From: Halocaridina rubra
Taxonomy: Eukaryota > Arthropoda > Malacostraca > Decapoda > Atyidae
Assembly: GCA_037179515.1 (NCBI GenBank)
Contig: JAXCGZ010009855.1
Coordinates: forward strand, 1-64,000
Direction of reading: 5' to 3'
Length of the DNA stretch: 64,000 nucleotides
Shown in pieces: positions 1 to 11,499 of the stretch. Numbering within the stretch: the stretch's first letter is position 1; each line of letters begins with the position of its first letter. The notes beneath the pieces are model-generated. The model ran no database searches. It saw nothing but the letters and a program-made list of their open reading frames with translations, and had not been told where the DNA came from. The translations under genes were made by a program, and so were the position numbers.

Positions 1-79
1 TGTGATTACCTAATTGTGTTTACGGGAAAGAGCCCAAAGCTCGTATCTTCCCGTCTCCTGATCGGTTCCATTTTTAGAC

Positions 80-769
80 TTAGTGATACTTATCATACCT
101 GTCCTTAAAACTATGGATTGAGGTAGCATTAACTACCTCCTCGCTTAGCGAATTCCAATCATCAACTACTCTTACACTGAAAAAGTATTTCCTTACATCC
201 TGCAAACAAGTTTTCTTCCGAAGCTTCAAACTATGACCTCTAGTTCTAGAGCCAGCCATATCGAAATATCGATCCCTATCCACTCTATCATAACCATGAA
301 GGAATTTAAAGACTGTCACCATATCCCCCCTTACTCTTCTAGCTTCGAGTGATGGCAAGTCTAATTCCCTCAGCCTCTCATCATAACCGAGATTGCGTAT
401 TTCTGGCACCAGTTTCGTGGCATGTCTTTGAACTTTTTCAAGCTTAGCTATGTGCTTTTTCAAGTGCGGATTCCAAAAGGGGGCTGCATATTCGAGTTTT
501 GGCCTCACATAGGTTACATAAATATTTCTGAACATTTCCTTGTCCATGTGCCTGAAGGCTACCCTTACATTTGATAAGAATGCATATGCTGCCCTTACTA
601 CGCCATTTATATGTATTTCTGGAGACAAATCTGCCAGTATGTTTACTCCTAGATCTCTCTCATTTTCTGTCTCCTGAAGTTGTACTCCAGCCACCGAGTA
701 GTCAAGCTTGGGCCTTCTTGCACTTGTACCCATTCTCATTACCTTACATTTTGAGGTATTGAATTTCAT
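80..769 (-). pseudogene. L1x ORF2 C-terminal part (copy 1)
   Basis: 229 codons covering the end of the RT and the C-terminal domain of ORF2p. Recognisable blocks are the palm/thumb piece MKFNTSKCKVMRMG, the E-like block ERDLGVNILAD, and the conserved tail with LEYAAPFWNPHLKK, LPSLEARRVRGD and the terminal KDRYDKY. It is separated from the rest of the RT by the +1 T-run frameshift near 840, so the methionine at 769 is only an internal one. The same 229-codon block is the unit amplified at 53.9-64 kb. Confidence 0.8.
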
Positions 770-821
770 TAGCCACTTTTCTGACCACTCATGCAGATTA
801 TTTAGATCCTCCTGAAGTTCT

Positions 822-2066
822 CTACCATTGTTCTCGTTTTTTTACTTTCTTCACAATCTTTGCATCATCTGCAAACATATTCATGAATGAATTTACAGAC
901 TCTGGTAGGTCATTTACATATACAAGGAACAAAAGTGGCCCTAAAACTGAACCCTGTGGAACTCCACTACTAACTCTTCTCCATTCAGACACTGAGTGTC
1001 TTACTCTAACCCTCTGTTCCCTTCCTTCTAAGTAAGTTTTTATCCATTCCAAGACATTTCCACCTATTCTAGCCATTGATTGCAGCTTCCTAATAAGTCT
1101 CCCATGTGGAACAGTGTCAAACGCTTTCTGGAAGTCTAGGAATATGCAATCTGCCCAGCCCTCTCTTTCCTGTAAGATTTGGCTTACCTCATCATAAAAT
1201 TCTAATAAGTTTGTTACTGTTGATCTTCCTTCTCTGAAGCCATGTTGCCTCACTGACAAAAAGTTGAAGGATTCCAAGTGAAGAGAGATATGTTTCCTTA
1301 GTAGTTTCTCCATAAGTTTGCAAACTATGCTGGTCAAGGAAACTGGTCTATAGTTCAGAGCCGTATCCCTCCTTCCCTTTTTGAAGATAGGTATCACATT
1401 TGCTTGTTTCCAGCATCTTGGAATCTCCCCCGACTCCAATGACTCCTTAAATATGATACTTAGTGCCACTGATATTGTGTTTGCGCATTTTTTAAGCACA
1501 TGAGGGGATATGTCATCAGGACCTGTAGCTTTATGAACATCTAAATCCATCAGCGCTTTGCATACCTCTGTGGCTGTAAGGTTGATGTTCTCTAATACCG
1601 GCCCTTGAGCTTCTATCACTGCAATCTGAGGGGGTGGGGTATTTTCTACTGTAAATACTGACTGAAACTCCTTGTTCAATTCTTTGCAGATCTCTTCGTC
1701 CGTCTCAGTGATGCTTCCATCCGCTCTCTTTAGCCTTAAAACCTGTTCTTTTACCTTCAGTTTTCCTCTGATAAAGCTGTGGAAAAGCTTGGGATTTTCT
1801 TTAGCCTTCCTGGTGATGTCCCTCTCATAATCTTTCTCTGCCTCTCTCCTTTTACTTAGGTAGTCATTTCTTGCTCTTTTGTAGATTTGCCAGGCATTTA
1901 TGTTTTTTCTCCTCCTATACCTTTTCCAGCATTTGTCTCTCCACTCCTTAGCTCTTTTACACCCATTATCGAACCATTTCTCTCTGGCATGAATTACACC
2001 TACTTTGGTGACAGGTATGCAGCAATCTACTATCTTCCCATATTTCTCACAAAAGATGTCATACAT
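822..2066 (-). pseudogene. L1x ORF2 RT core (copy 1)
   Basis: Reads the APE-RT linker (basic, DKCWKRYRRRKN) and then the RT: ATGPDDISPHVLKK, VIPIFKKGRRD with NYRPVSLTS, QHGFREGRSTV, motif A FLDFQKAFDTVPH, motif B SSGVPQGSVLGP, and motif C MFADDAKIV with both aspartates. It stops just after motif C because of the T-run frameshift. Copies 2-4 have a TAA where this copy keeps asparagine in the linker (KRARNDYLS), so copy 1 belongs to a different, less damaged lineage there. Confidence 0.85.
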
Positions 2067-2098
2067 TTCTTGTACAGATTTGTTGTAAAATAAGGTTC

Positions 2099-2902
2099 TC
2101 AGTCAATAACTGCAAAAAGCTCATTCATTTTGATGTAATCTCCTTTCTGATAGTTCCTCCTCATGTCCTCAGTGCCTCTACTCTCAGGAAGAATGTCTTC
2201 AATGATATACTCCATCAACAACACACAGTGGTCACTCTTTCCAATTGGTGGTTCATACTCAATATTTTCAATATCCAACACATTATCTGTGAACACTAGA
2301 TCAAGTAGTGAAGGCTCATCCCCACCCCTGGCTCTTGTTGGTTCCATTACATGTTGGTGTAGGAAATTCCCTTGTACGCAATCTAGGAATCTTGCCCCAA
2401 AGGAGTCCTCACCACTGTGTGGGTCAAGATTTATCCAATCTATCTCTTTATGATTAAAGTCTCCCATAATCAAAATCCTACATTTTTTCTCCCGCGCCAT
2501 GTTAACAACTGAGTTTATGACTTCAATCGTACCTATATGACTTTCCTCATAAATTTCAAGCCTATTTTGGTTCCTTGGTGGGTTGTATACAACAGTTATT
2601 ATAATGCTCTCTGACCCAGTATTTATGCGAGCAACAAGAAATTCCCTGAACTCACTTTCTATAGCCAAGTTTATTTCTTCAACTTGAATCCTCTCACTTA
2701 TGAGCAGTGCTATCCCTCCACCAGTCCTCTCAGATCTTTCGACCCTTAGTATTCTGAAGCCCTTAGGAAAAACTGTGACACTGTTTATGTCCTCACTCAA
2801 CTTAGTCTCTGTAATTGCTACTATATCTGCCTTACTGTTGTGAATCCTATCTTTTAATTCTACTGCCTTACCAGCTAATCCATCAGCATTTGTGTATAAC
2901 AA
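2099..2902 (-). pseudogene. L1x ORF2 APE endonuclease (copy 1)
   Basis: Apurinic-type endonuclease domain that nicks the target to prime reverse transcription. Visible motifs in order: LLYTNADGLAGK (Asn block), ITETKL (metal-binding Glu), YNPPRNQ, GDFNHKEIDW, LLDLVFTD and GKSDHCVLL (catalytic Asp-His). A one-base deletion near 2096 separates it from the RT frame. The upstream ORF1 overlap seen in the other copies is missing. Confidence 0.85.
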
Positions 2903-2967
2903 TCTTAATGAGGCCCCATCCCCTGATCTTCTGTGTATATGGGGATGTGTGTACAGATGTTGTTATA

Positions 2968-3331
2968 TGTATATATCTTTATGTGCATATTTATTAATAT
3001 TTTTCATTAATTATAAATTTTCTCTGGGGGTTATCTTCTTTCAGATCTATTATCATTTTAAGGAGTAACAGTTTCCTTTGTTAATGATTTAATGATCTTG
3101 GCGACTTCTTTGATTGAGGATAATTCGTTTGGATTAGGCATGTCCTATTATCATAGTAAATTTTAATCCCTCAGGTCTCATGAGTCCTTTTGTTTACGTT
3201 TCCTCCATCTTTGTTATTTTCCCTCAGTTGTGCTTGAGAAGGGATCCAGTTAGGAGCCAAAATATAGCATTGTTTTATAAGTTTTGTTTCACTGATGGGC
3301 TTCCTTACTATTTAGTGCTGTATGCTAACAG
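2968..3331 (+). repeat. Penelope-like left pseudo-LTR
   Basis: Direct repeat partner of 7277-7640. Shared blocks include TTTCAGATCTATTATCATTT, AATGATCTTGGCGACTTC and GAAGGGATCCAGTTAGGA. The match is lost left of about 2968, where the two sequences enter different TA/TG-rich leaders. Confidence 0.8.
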
Positions 3332-3379
3332 TTTTTTTCTTATCTATTGTTGCCCATAAGGAATCCTCCAAGACTGACA

Positions 3380-3967
3380 CACTACTTACGCTATTCCCCT
3401 GCTATGAGAAGCTCATATCGATTCTATGAAAATGCTCTTCTCACCTTATTTAAGAAAAAGAATCAAAAACTCTTCCTTTAAGAATGCATAGTGGAACAGG
3501 TCTGCCCTAAGATGTTTGGTTTCAGGAGATGGACAAGCAAAAAGGATATCTTTCCCGACTTCATGAGACTGTTTCTTGAAGACCGACTATCAATTGCTGC
3601 CATGGAAGTCAAGTCTGCTAGGAAAAGATTCCACCAAGCTTCAGATAATTTATGTCTAGTTTGTCCAGATGAAGGTATTTACCACTTTTTTTCACGGTTT
3701 GCTTTTGATGAGGTTGCATACATTAGTGACCTCCACTCCAATTCATTGCAACAAAAATTAGAAAAATTAATTAATGGTAGTTTGTGGTATAAAATATCCC
3801 TAACTGACAGTGTTCTTAATTTAACCAACCATAGGCTCACAAAAAACGAATTGGCGTTATTAGGACTAGGATTAAATTTTGCATTAAAACCAGGGAAAAA
3901 TAATTTTCTTGATTATATAGTCAGTTTTGATAAGTATTGTGCTAATAATAGTTCTGATAGAAATTGT
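3380..3967 (+). pseudogene. Penelope-like polyprotein, N-terminal part
   Basis: Open from about 3489 to the LINE junction, with recognisable coding sequence from about 3380 (RYSPAMRSSYRFYENALLT) before a stop near 3481. The frame passes into the inserted LINE and ends artificially at 4084. The block FALKPGKNNFLDYIVSFDKY resembles the region before the RT of Penelope-like elements. Assignment rests mainly on continuity with the RT that resumes at 5323. Confidence 0.65.
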
Positions 3968-4363
3968 ATTTACCTAATTGTGTTTACGGGAAAGAGCCCA
4001 AAGCTCGTATCTTCCCGTCTCCTCATCGGTTCCATTTTATACTTAGTAATACTTATCATACCTGTCCTTAAAACTATGGATTGAGATAGCATTAACTACC
4101 TCCTCGCTTAGCCAATGCCAATTATCAACTACTCTTACACTGAAAAAGTATTTCCTTACATCCTGCAAAGAAGTTTTCTTACGAAGTCTCAAACAATGAC
4201 CTCTAGTTCTAGAGCCAGCCATATCAAAATATCGATCCCTATCCACTCTATCATAACCATGAAGGAATTTAAAGACTGTCACCATATCCCCCCTCAATCT
4301 TCTAGCTTCGAGTCATGGTAAGTCTAATTCCCTCAGCCTCTCATCATAACTGAGATTGCGTAT

Positions 4364-4951
4364 TTATGGCACCAGTTTCGTGGCATGTCTTTGAACTTTT
4401 TCAAGCTTAGCTATGTTCTTTTTCAAGTGTGGATTCCAAAAGAGGGGTGCATATTCCAGTTTTGGCTTCACATAGGTTACATAAATATTTCTGAACATTT
4501 CCTTGTCCATTTGCCTGAAGGCTACCCTTACATTTGATAAGAATGCATATGCTGCCCTTACTATGCCATTTATATGTATTTCTGGAGACAAATCTGCCAG
4601 TATGTTTACTCCTAGATCTCTCTCATTTTCTGTCTCTTGAAGTTGTACTCCAGCCACCGAATAGTCAAGCTTGGGCCTTCTTGCACTTGTACCCATTCTC
4701 ATTACATTACATTTTGAAGTATTAAATTTCATTAGCCACTTTTCTGACCACTCATGCAGACTATTTAGATCTTCCTGAAGTTCTCTACCATTGTTCTCGT
4801 TTTTTACTTTCTTCACAATCTTTGCATATGCAAACATATTCATGAATGAATTTACAGACTCTGGTAGGTCATTTGCATATACAAGGAACAAAAGTGGCCC
4901 TAAAACTGAACCCTGTGGAACTCCACTACTAACTCTTCTCCATTCAGACAC
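4364..4951 (-). pseudogene. L1x RT C-terminal fragment, catalytic box lost
   Basis: 195 codons from motif B (SSGVPQGSVLGP) to the LEKVQRHATKLVP block. The expected FADDAK motif reads FAYAK, so the second metal-binding aspartates are gone. Stops or frameshifts on both sides separate it from 4043-4297 and 4958-5296, which hold the C-terminal tail and the RT N-terminal motifs of the same insertion. Confidence 0.8.
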
Positions 4952-4957
4952 TGAGTG

Positions 4958-5296
4958 TCATACTCTTACCCTCTGTTCCCTTCCTTCTAAGTAAGTTTTT
5001 ATCCATTCCAAGACATTTCCACCTATTCTAGCCATTGCTTGCAGCTTCCGAATAAGTCTCCCATGTGGAACAGTGTCAAAGGCTTTCTGGAAGTCTAGGA
5101 ATATGCAATCTGCCCAGCCCTCTCTTTCCTGTAAGATTCGACTTACCTCATCATAAAATTCTAATAAGTTTGTTACTGTTGATCTACCTTTTCTGAAGCC
5201 ATGTTGCCTCACTGACAAAAAGTTGAAAGATTCCAAGTGAAGAGAGATATGTTTCCTTAGTAGTTTCTCCATAACTTTGCAAACTATGTTGGTCAA
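4958..5296 (-). pseudogene. L1x RT N-terminal fragment
   Basis: 112 codons: VCKVMEKLLRKHISLHLE, QHGFRKGRSTV, and motif A DCIFLDFQKAFDTVPHG. It ends at the 5' truncation of this insertion near 5325, so the APE and ORF1 are absent. The frame to 4951 is broken close to the RVRV block. Confidence 0.8.
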
Positions 5297-5325
5297 AGAA
5301 ACTGGTCTATAGTTCAGAGCCGTAT

Positions 5326-6565
5326 GTGCTTAAAGGGGGTTATTCGTAATTTACTTGATAAAGTCGATGGTAAGGGTTCACTTCCTAGAAGGTTTCTATT
5401 GGTTATTAAGTCGCTTAAACAAAAAGATGATATCATCATAACAAAATCTGATAAGGGGGGAAACTCGTACTTTTAGATAAAGACTGTTATATAGGTAAAG
5501 CTATGCAACTCCTTAATGACTCCAATACTTATGAGAAACTTTCCAAAAATCCCTTAGTAAATGTTGCAGCCAATTTCAATAAAAATGTTCGGGACATAGC
5601 TCAGTCAAAATGTGATAGGGAGGTCCTTGAGAAATTTAAAGTTATTAATCCTCAACTCCAGTATTTTTATGGCTTGCCCAAACCCATAAGGAAAATATTC
5701 CTCTGCGTCCTATTGTTTCATGCCGTGACTCTCTCACTTTAAAACTTGCTAAATGGGTAGCCAGCTTACTATCCTCATATCTAGGTAAATTTTCCCAGTC
5801 GCACCTAAAGCATCAGAGGATTTCATTCAGAGATTTAGGTTATCAAATGTTCCAATGATTGGGGTTAAATTACTCAGTCTTGATGTAGAATCACTTTTTA
5901 CAAATGTTGCAGCAGATGCTGTACTTAATTTCCTTGCTAAGAAACTTGAAACTTTTTAAAAGGATTTCCCCTCACCCATAGCAAAAATTATCAAATTAAT
6001 CAGACTCTGCGTGAGAACTAATGTCTTTTCTTTTAATGTCAATTTTTATAAGCAAATGTTCGATTGCAGTATGTGAACTCCTTTGACTCCACTTTGAGCC
6101 AATTTATATATGGAATATTTTGAAACTGAGCTTCTGAGAGAAATCAAACCTCTCAACAAGATTTGGCTGTGCTATGGTGATGACATTTTTAGTTATTGGG
6201 ATGATGCCTGGGGTACCTTTGACGAATATGTAGCATAATTAAATAGATTAGTTCCTTCCATTAAATTTAAAGTAGAATGGGAAAACGAAAACCAAATGCC
6301 TTTCCTTGATGTCCTCATTGTTAGAGATCCCTTGGGTTACAATTTTAAAGTCTATAGAAAATCCACCCACTCTGCGTCTTATGTGAACTTTTATAGTTAT
6401 CATGAAGAAAAAGTAAAATTAGGTATAGCTTCGAATTTATTCCTTAGAATCCTCCGGATTTGCAGCACTAATTATTTAGAACATGAAATTCAAACGGTTT
6501 ATTCTCAGCTTGACCAACTTTATTATCCTCCCTTTTTTCTTAGACAAACCTCCACAGAAAGCTAA
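5326..6565 (+). pseudogene. Penelope-like reverse transcriptase (decayed)
   Basis: RT of the Penelope class read across several frames: KSDKGG with a frameshift in the following G-run (about 5455), YGLPKP (5670s), the motif A region LLSLDVESLFTN (about 5872), a motif C-like YGDD (about 6175), and the diagnostic MPFLDVLI...YRKSTH block (6296-6565). Stops near 5957, 6074 and 6236 and frameshifts show it is non-functional. These motif pairs are typical of Penelope-like elements, not of LINE or LTR RTs. Confidence 0.78.
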
Positions 6566-6751
6566 ACAGATTTTTTTACAATCCTCACAGGACCCCTAAA
6601 GAGAATAATTTCAACAAAATCCTCCCTCCTTTTCACCAAAAGCTAGGCGTCATAAATGATACCTTAGGTAAACAGTCCCCATTCACTTTTAACTATCCCA
6701 TCACTTCAAGAAAAGAATTAGTTAACGTTAACCTAAACAAAAAAAGAAGTT

Positions 6752-7254
<503 letters not shown>

Positions 7255-7276
7255 ATTATGTCTGCTCTTGCATATG

Positions 7277-7640
7277 GGGATATATCTTTATGAGCATATT
7301 TATTAATATTTTTTTTAATTATAAAAAATTTTGGGGGGTTAACTTCTTTCAGATCTATTATCATTTTAAGGAGTAACAGTTTCCTTTGTTAAAGATTTAA
7401 TGATCTTGGCGACTTCTTTGATTGAGGATAATTCGTTTAGATTAGGCCTGTCCTATTATCATAAAAAATTTTAATCCCTTAGGCTCATGAGTCCTTTTGT
7501 TTACGTTTCCTCCACCTTTGTTATTTTTTCTCATTTGTGCTTGAGAAGGGATCCAGTTAGGATCCAAAATATAGCATTGTTTTATAAGTTTTGCTTCACT
7601 GATGGGCTTCCTTACTATTTTGTGCTGTATGCTAACAATG
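7277..7640 (+). repeat. Penelope-like right pseudo-LTR
   Basis: Direct repeat of 2968-3331 in the same orientation, with small substitutions and short indels. After it the sequence passes through GTGTACTTATATG into (TA)n. Confidence 0.8.
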
Positions 7641-7654
7641 TGTACTTATATGTA

Positions 7655-7776
<122 letters not shown>

Positions 7777-7785
7777 TGATTTTTT

Positions 7786-7857
7786 ACCCCGACCGGGACT
7801 CGAACCAAGGACTTATGATTACTAAGTCAAGGCGCTACCACTACACCACAGAAGGTT
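7786..7857 (-). tRNA. tRNA-like core, unit 1
   Basis: Carries the A box (TGGTGTAGTGGTAGCGCC) and a B box altered to TGGTTCGAGTCC with an adjacent change, and a 4-bp D stem GGTG/CGCC. The acceptor pairs at about five of seven positions. The strongest middle hairpin is ACTTA/TAAGT with loop GTAATCA, but its spacing is non-canonical. It may be a tRNA pseudogene or SINE head. Confidence 0.4.
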
Positions 7858-8060
7858 AAAAGGAATCCAACCTTATAGCTTATATCTGCTATACTTAGGA
7901 ATGAACGCATTCTAACTGAATGCCACTATGTTCATATTACAGATTCCCCAACCTCACTCGTGGCTTCATTATAGCATTTAATTCAAGTCCCAATCTCATT
8001 TGGGCCATGAAATAACCAAGAAAGCACATTACATATGCGAAAACATGAATAACTTTTTTT

Positions 8061-8132
8061 ACCCCGACCGGGACTCGAACCTAGGACTTATGATTACTAA
8101 GTCAAGGCGCTACCACTACACCACAGAAGGTT
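8061..8132 (-). tRNA. tRNA-like core, unit 2
   Basis: Same core with perfect B box GGTTCGAGTCC and intact A box. A TTTT lies about 20 bp downstream, as a Pol III stop would. Confidence 0.42.
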
Positions 8133-8343
8133 AAAAGGAATCCAACCTTATAGCTTATATCTGCTATACATAGGAATGAACGCATTCTAACTGAATGCCA
8201 CTATGTTCATATTACAGATTCCCCAACCTCACTCATGGCTTCATTATAGCATTTAATTCAAGTCCCAATCTCATTTGGGCCATGGAATAACCAAGCAAGC
8301 ACATTACATATGTGAAAACATGAATAATTTTTTTTTTCTTTTT

Positions 8344-8415
8344 ACCCCGACCGGGACTCGAACCTAGGACTTATGATTACTAAGTCAGGGTGCTACCACT
8401 ACACCACAAAAGGTT
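8344..8415 (-). tRNA. tRNA-like core, unit 3
   Basis: Same core with several private changes (A-box side and acceptor), preceded by a longer T-run that makes this interval 283 bp. Confidence 0.38.
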
Positions 8416-8617
8416 AAAAGGAATCCAACCTTATAGCTTATATCTGCTATACTTAGGAATGAACGCATTCTAACTGAATGCCACTGTGTTCATATTACAG
8501 ATTTCCCAACCTCACTCGTGGCTTCATTATAGCATTTAATTCAAGTCCAAATCTCATTTGGGCCATGATATAACCAAGCAAGCACAATACATATGTGAAA
8601 ACATGAATAATTTTTTT

Positions 8618-8689
8618 ACCCCGACCGGGACTCGAACCTAGGACTTATGATTACTAAGTCAAGGCGCTACCACTACACCACAGAAGGTT
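8618..8689 (-). tRNA. tRNA-like core, unit 4
   Basis: Same core with A and B boxes intact; 274 bp from unit 3. Confidence 0.42.
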
Positions 8690-8891
8690 AAAAGGAATCC
8701 AACCTTATAGCTTATATCTGCTATACTTAGGAATGAACGCATTCTAACTGAATGCCACTATGTTCGTACTACAGATTCCCCAACCTCACTCGTGGCTTCA
8801 TTATAGCATTTAATTCAAGTCCCAATCTCATTTGGGCCATGAAATAACCAAGCAAGCACATTACATATGTGAAAACATTAATAATTTTTTC

Positions 8892-8963
8892 ACCCCGATC
8901 GGGACTCGAATCTAGGACTTATGATTACTAAGTCAAGGCGCTACCACTACACCACAGAAGGTT
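8892..8963 (-). tRNA. tRNA-like core, unit 5
   Basis: Last minus-strand unit; the B box is altered to GATTCGAGTCC. Its spacer is cut at about 9064, where the array flips. Confidence 0.4.
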
Positions 8964-9067
8964 AAAAGGAATCCAACCTTATAGCTTATATATGCTATAC
9001 TTAGGAATGAACGCATTCTAACTGAATGCCACTATGTTCATATTACAGATTCCCTAACCTCACTTTT

Positions 9068-9139
9068 AACCTTCTGTGGTGTAGTGGTAGCGCCTTGACT
9101 TAGTAATCATAAGTCCTAGGTTCGAGTTCCGGTCGGGGT
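9068..9139 (+). tRNA. tRNA-like core, unit 6
   Basis: First plus-strand unit. The B box ends in TTCC instead of TCCC (GGTTCGAGTTCC). Confidence 0.4.
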
Positions 9140-9341
9140 AAAAGAATTATTCATGTTTTCACATATGTAATGTGCTTGCTTGGTTATTTCATGGCCCAAA
9201 TGAGATTGAGACTTGAATTAAATGCTATAATGAAGCCACTAGGAAGGTTGGGGAATCTGTAATATGAACATAGTGGCATTTAGTTAGAATGCGTTCATTC
9301 CTAAGTATAGCAGGTATAAGCTATAAGGTTGGATTCCTTTT

Positions 9342-9413
9342 AACCTTCTGTGGTGTAGTGGTAGCGCCTTGACTTAGTAATCATAAGTCCTAGGTTCGAG
9401 TCCCGGTCGGGGT
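9342..9413 (+). tRNA. tRNA-like core, unit 7
   Basis: Plus-strand unit with perfect A and B boxes, 274 bp from unit 6. Confidence 0.42.
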
Positions 9414-9615
9414 AAAAATATTATTCATGTTTTCACATATGTAATGTGCTTGCTTGGTTATTTCACGGCCCAAATGAGATTGGGACTTGAATTAATTGCT
9501 ATAATGAAGCCACGAGTGAGGTTGGGGAATCTGTAATATGAACATAGTAGCATTCAGTTAGAATGCGTTCATTCCTAAGTATAGCAGATATAAGCTATAA
9601 GGTTGGATTCCTTTT

Positions 9616-9625
9616 AACCTTCTGT
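9616..9625 (+). pseudogene. tRNA-like core, unit 8, truncated
   Basis: Only the first ten bases of the core remain (AACCTTCTGT). The sequence then becomes the L1x 3' tail, so the LINE interrupts this unit exactly 274 bp after unit 7. Confidence 0.7.
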
Positions 9626-9714
9626 AATTACCTAATTGTATTAACCTAATTGTGTTTACGGGAAAGAGCCCAAAGCTCGTATCTTCCCGTCTCCTCATCG
9701 GTTCCATTTTATAC

Positions 9715-11499
9715 TTAGTGATACTTATCATACCTGTCCTTAACACTATGGATTGAGATAGCATTAACTACCTCCTCGCTTAGCCAATTCCAATTATCAA
9801 CTACTCTTACACTGAAAAAGTATTTCCTTACATCCTGCGAAGAAGTTTTCTTACGAAGCTTAAAACTGTGATCTCTAGTTCTAGAGCCAGCCATATCAAA
9901 ATATCGATCCCTATCCACTCTATCATAACCATGAAGGAATTTAAAGACTGTCACCATATCCCCCCTCACTCTTCTAGCTTCGAGTGATGGTAAGTCTAAT
10001 TCCCTCAGCCTCTCATCATAAGTGAGATTGCGTATTTCTGGCACCAGTTTCGTGGCATGTCTTTGAACTTTTTCAAGCTTAGCTATGTGCTTTTTCAAGT
10101 GCGGATTCCAAAAGGGGGCTGCATATTCCAGTTTTGGCCTCACATAGGTTACATAAATATTTCTGAACATTTCCTTGTCCATGTGCCTGAAGGCTACCCT
10201 TACATTTGATAAGAATGTATATGCTGCCCTCACTATGCCATTTATATGTATTTCTGGAGACAAATCTGCCAGTATGTTTACTCCTAGATCTCTCTCATTT
10301 TCTGTCTCTTGAAGTTGTACTCCAGCCACCGAGTAGTCAAGCTTGGGCCTTCTTGCACTTGTACCCATTCTCATTACCTTACATTTTGAAGTATTGAATT
10401 TCATTAGCCACTTTTCTGACCACTCATGCAGAATATTTAGATCCTCCTGAAGTTCTCTACCATTGTCCTCGTTTTTTACTTTCTTCACAATCTTTGCATC
10501 ATCTGCAAACATATTCATGAATGAATTTACAGACTCTGGTAGGTCATTTACATATACAAGGAACAAAAGTGGCCCTAAAACTGAACCCTGTGGAACTCCA
10601 CTACTAACTCTTCTCCATTCAGACACTGAGTGTCTTACTCTAACCCTCTGTTCCCTTCCTTCTAAGTAAGTTTTTATCCATTCCAAAACATTTCCACCTA
10701 TTCTAGCCATTGATTGCAGCTTCCTAATAAGTCTCCCATGTGGAACAGTGTCAAACGCTTTCTGAAAGTCTAGGAATATGCAATCTGCCCATCCCTCTCT
10801 TTCCTGTAAGATTTGACTTACCTCATCATAAAATTCTAATAAGTTTGTTACTGTTGATCTACCTTCTCTGTAGCCATGTTGCCTCACTGACAAAAAGTTG
10901 AAGGATTCCAAGTGAAGAGAGATATGTTTCCTTAGTAGTTTCTCCATAACTTTGCAAACTATGCTGGTCAAGGAAACTGGTCTATAGTTCACAGCCGTAT
11001 CCCTCCTTCCCTTTTTGAAGATAGGTATCACATTTGCTTGTTTCCAGCATCTTGGAATCTCCCCCGACTCCAGTGACTCCTTAAATATGATACTTAGTGC
11101 CACTGATATTGTGTTTGCGCATTTTTTAAGCACATGAGGGGATATGTCATCGGGACCTGTAGCTTTATGAACATCTAAATCCATCAGCGCTTTGCATACC
11201 TCTGTGGCTGTAAAGTTGATGTTCTCTAATACCGGCCCTTGAGCTTCTATCACTGCAATCTGAGGGGGTGGGGTATTTTCTACTGTAAATACTGACTGAA
11301 ACTCCTTGTTCAATTCTTTGCAGATCTCTTCATCCGTCTCAGTGATGCTTCCATCCGCTCTCTTTAGCCTTAAAACCTGTTCTTTTACCTTCAGTTTTCC
11401 TCTGATAAAGCTGTGGAAAAGCTTGGAATTTTCTTTAGCCTTCCTGGTGATGTCCCTCTCATAGTCTCTCTCTGCCTCTCTCCTTTTACTTAGGTAGTC
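9715..11499 (-). pseudogene. L1x ORF2 RT and C-terminal part (copy 2)
   Basis: Continuous 595-codon frame after the TAA at about 11500; the first methionine inside it is at 11313. Motifs: HKATGPDDISPHVLKK, VIPIFKKGRRDTAVNYRP, QHGYREGRSTV (Tyr where other copies have Phe), motif A FLDFQKAFD, motif B SGVPQGSVLGP, motif C MFADDAKIV, and the full C-terminal block ending in VKDRYDKYH. The catalytic residues are intact, so this half could have been functional before the linker stop. It is in frame with the APE at 11500-12558. Confidence 0.88.

Larger units (their letters stand above)
1..2929 (-). mobile_element. CR1/Jockey-group LINE (family L1x), copy 1
   Basis: Non-LTR retrotransposon in reverse orientation. 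Its 3' end, with the tail motif seen in every other copy, is at the window start. It runs through RT and then APE and stops at about 2929, where other copies continue into ORF1, so it is 5'-truncated or cut by the neighbouring Penelope-like element. Two frameshifts disable it: an extra T in a T-run near 840 and a missing C near 2096. The RT motifs (FLDFQKAFD, GVPQGSVLGP, FADD) and APE motifs (GDFN, SDH) place it in the CR1/L2/Jockey group; the exact clade is not resolved by eye. Confidence 0.88.
3968..5325 (-). mobile_element. L1x 3' fragment inserted in the Penelope-like element
   Basis: Reverse-oriented L1x 3' part: tail motif at 3968, C-terminal block (4043-4297), RT motifs C-E (4364-4951) and RT motifs 1-A (4958-5296). 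It is 5'-truncated just after the NYRPVSLT block. The catalytic FADD box is damaged by a 3-bp deletion and reads FAYAK. The Penelope frame resumes immediately to the right. The join lies in a shared GTAT, so no clear target duplication is seen. Confidence 0.85.

Noticed and set aside
571..762. Recurring 63-codon plus-strand frame (MIRMHMLPLL type) opposite every L1x C-terminal block
   Set aside because: Antisense shadow of ORF2; conserved only because the sense frame is copied.
7786..9413. Functional tRNA gene cluster
   Set aside because: A and B boxes are good but the acceptor has mismatches and the anticodon arm spacing is wrong; kept only as tRNA-like.
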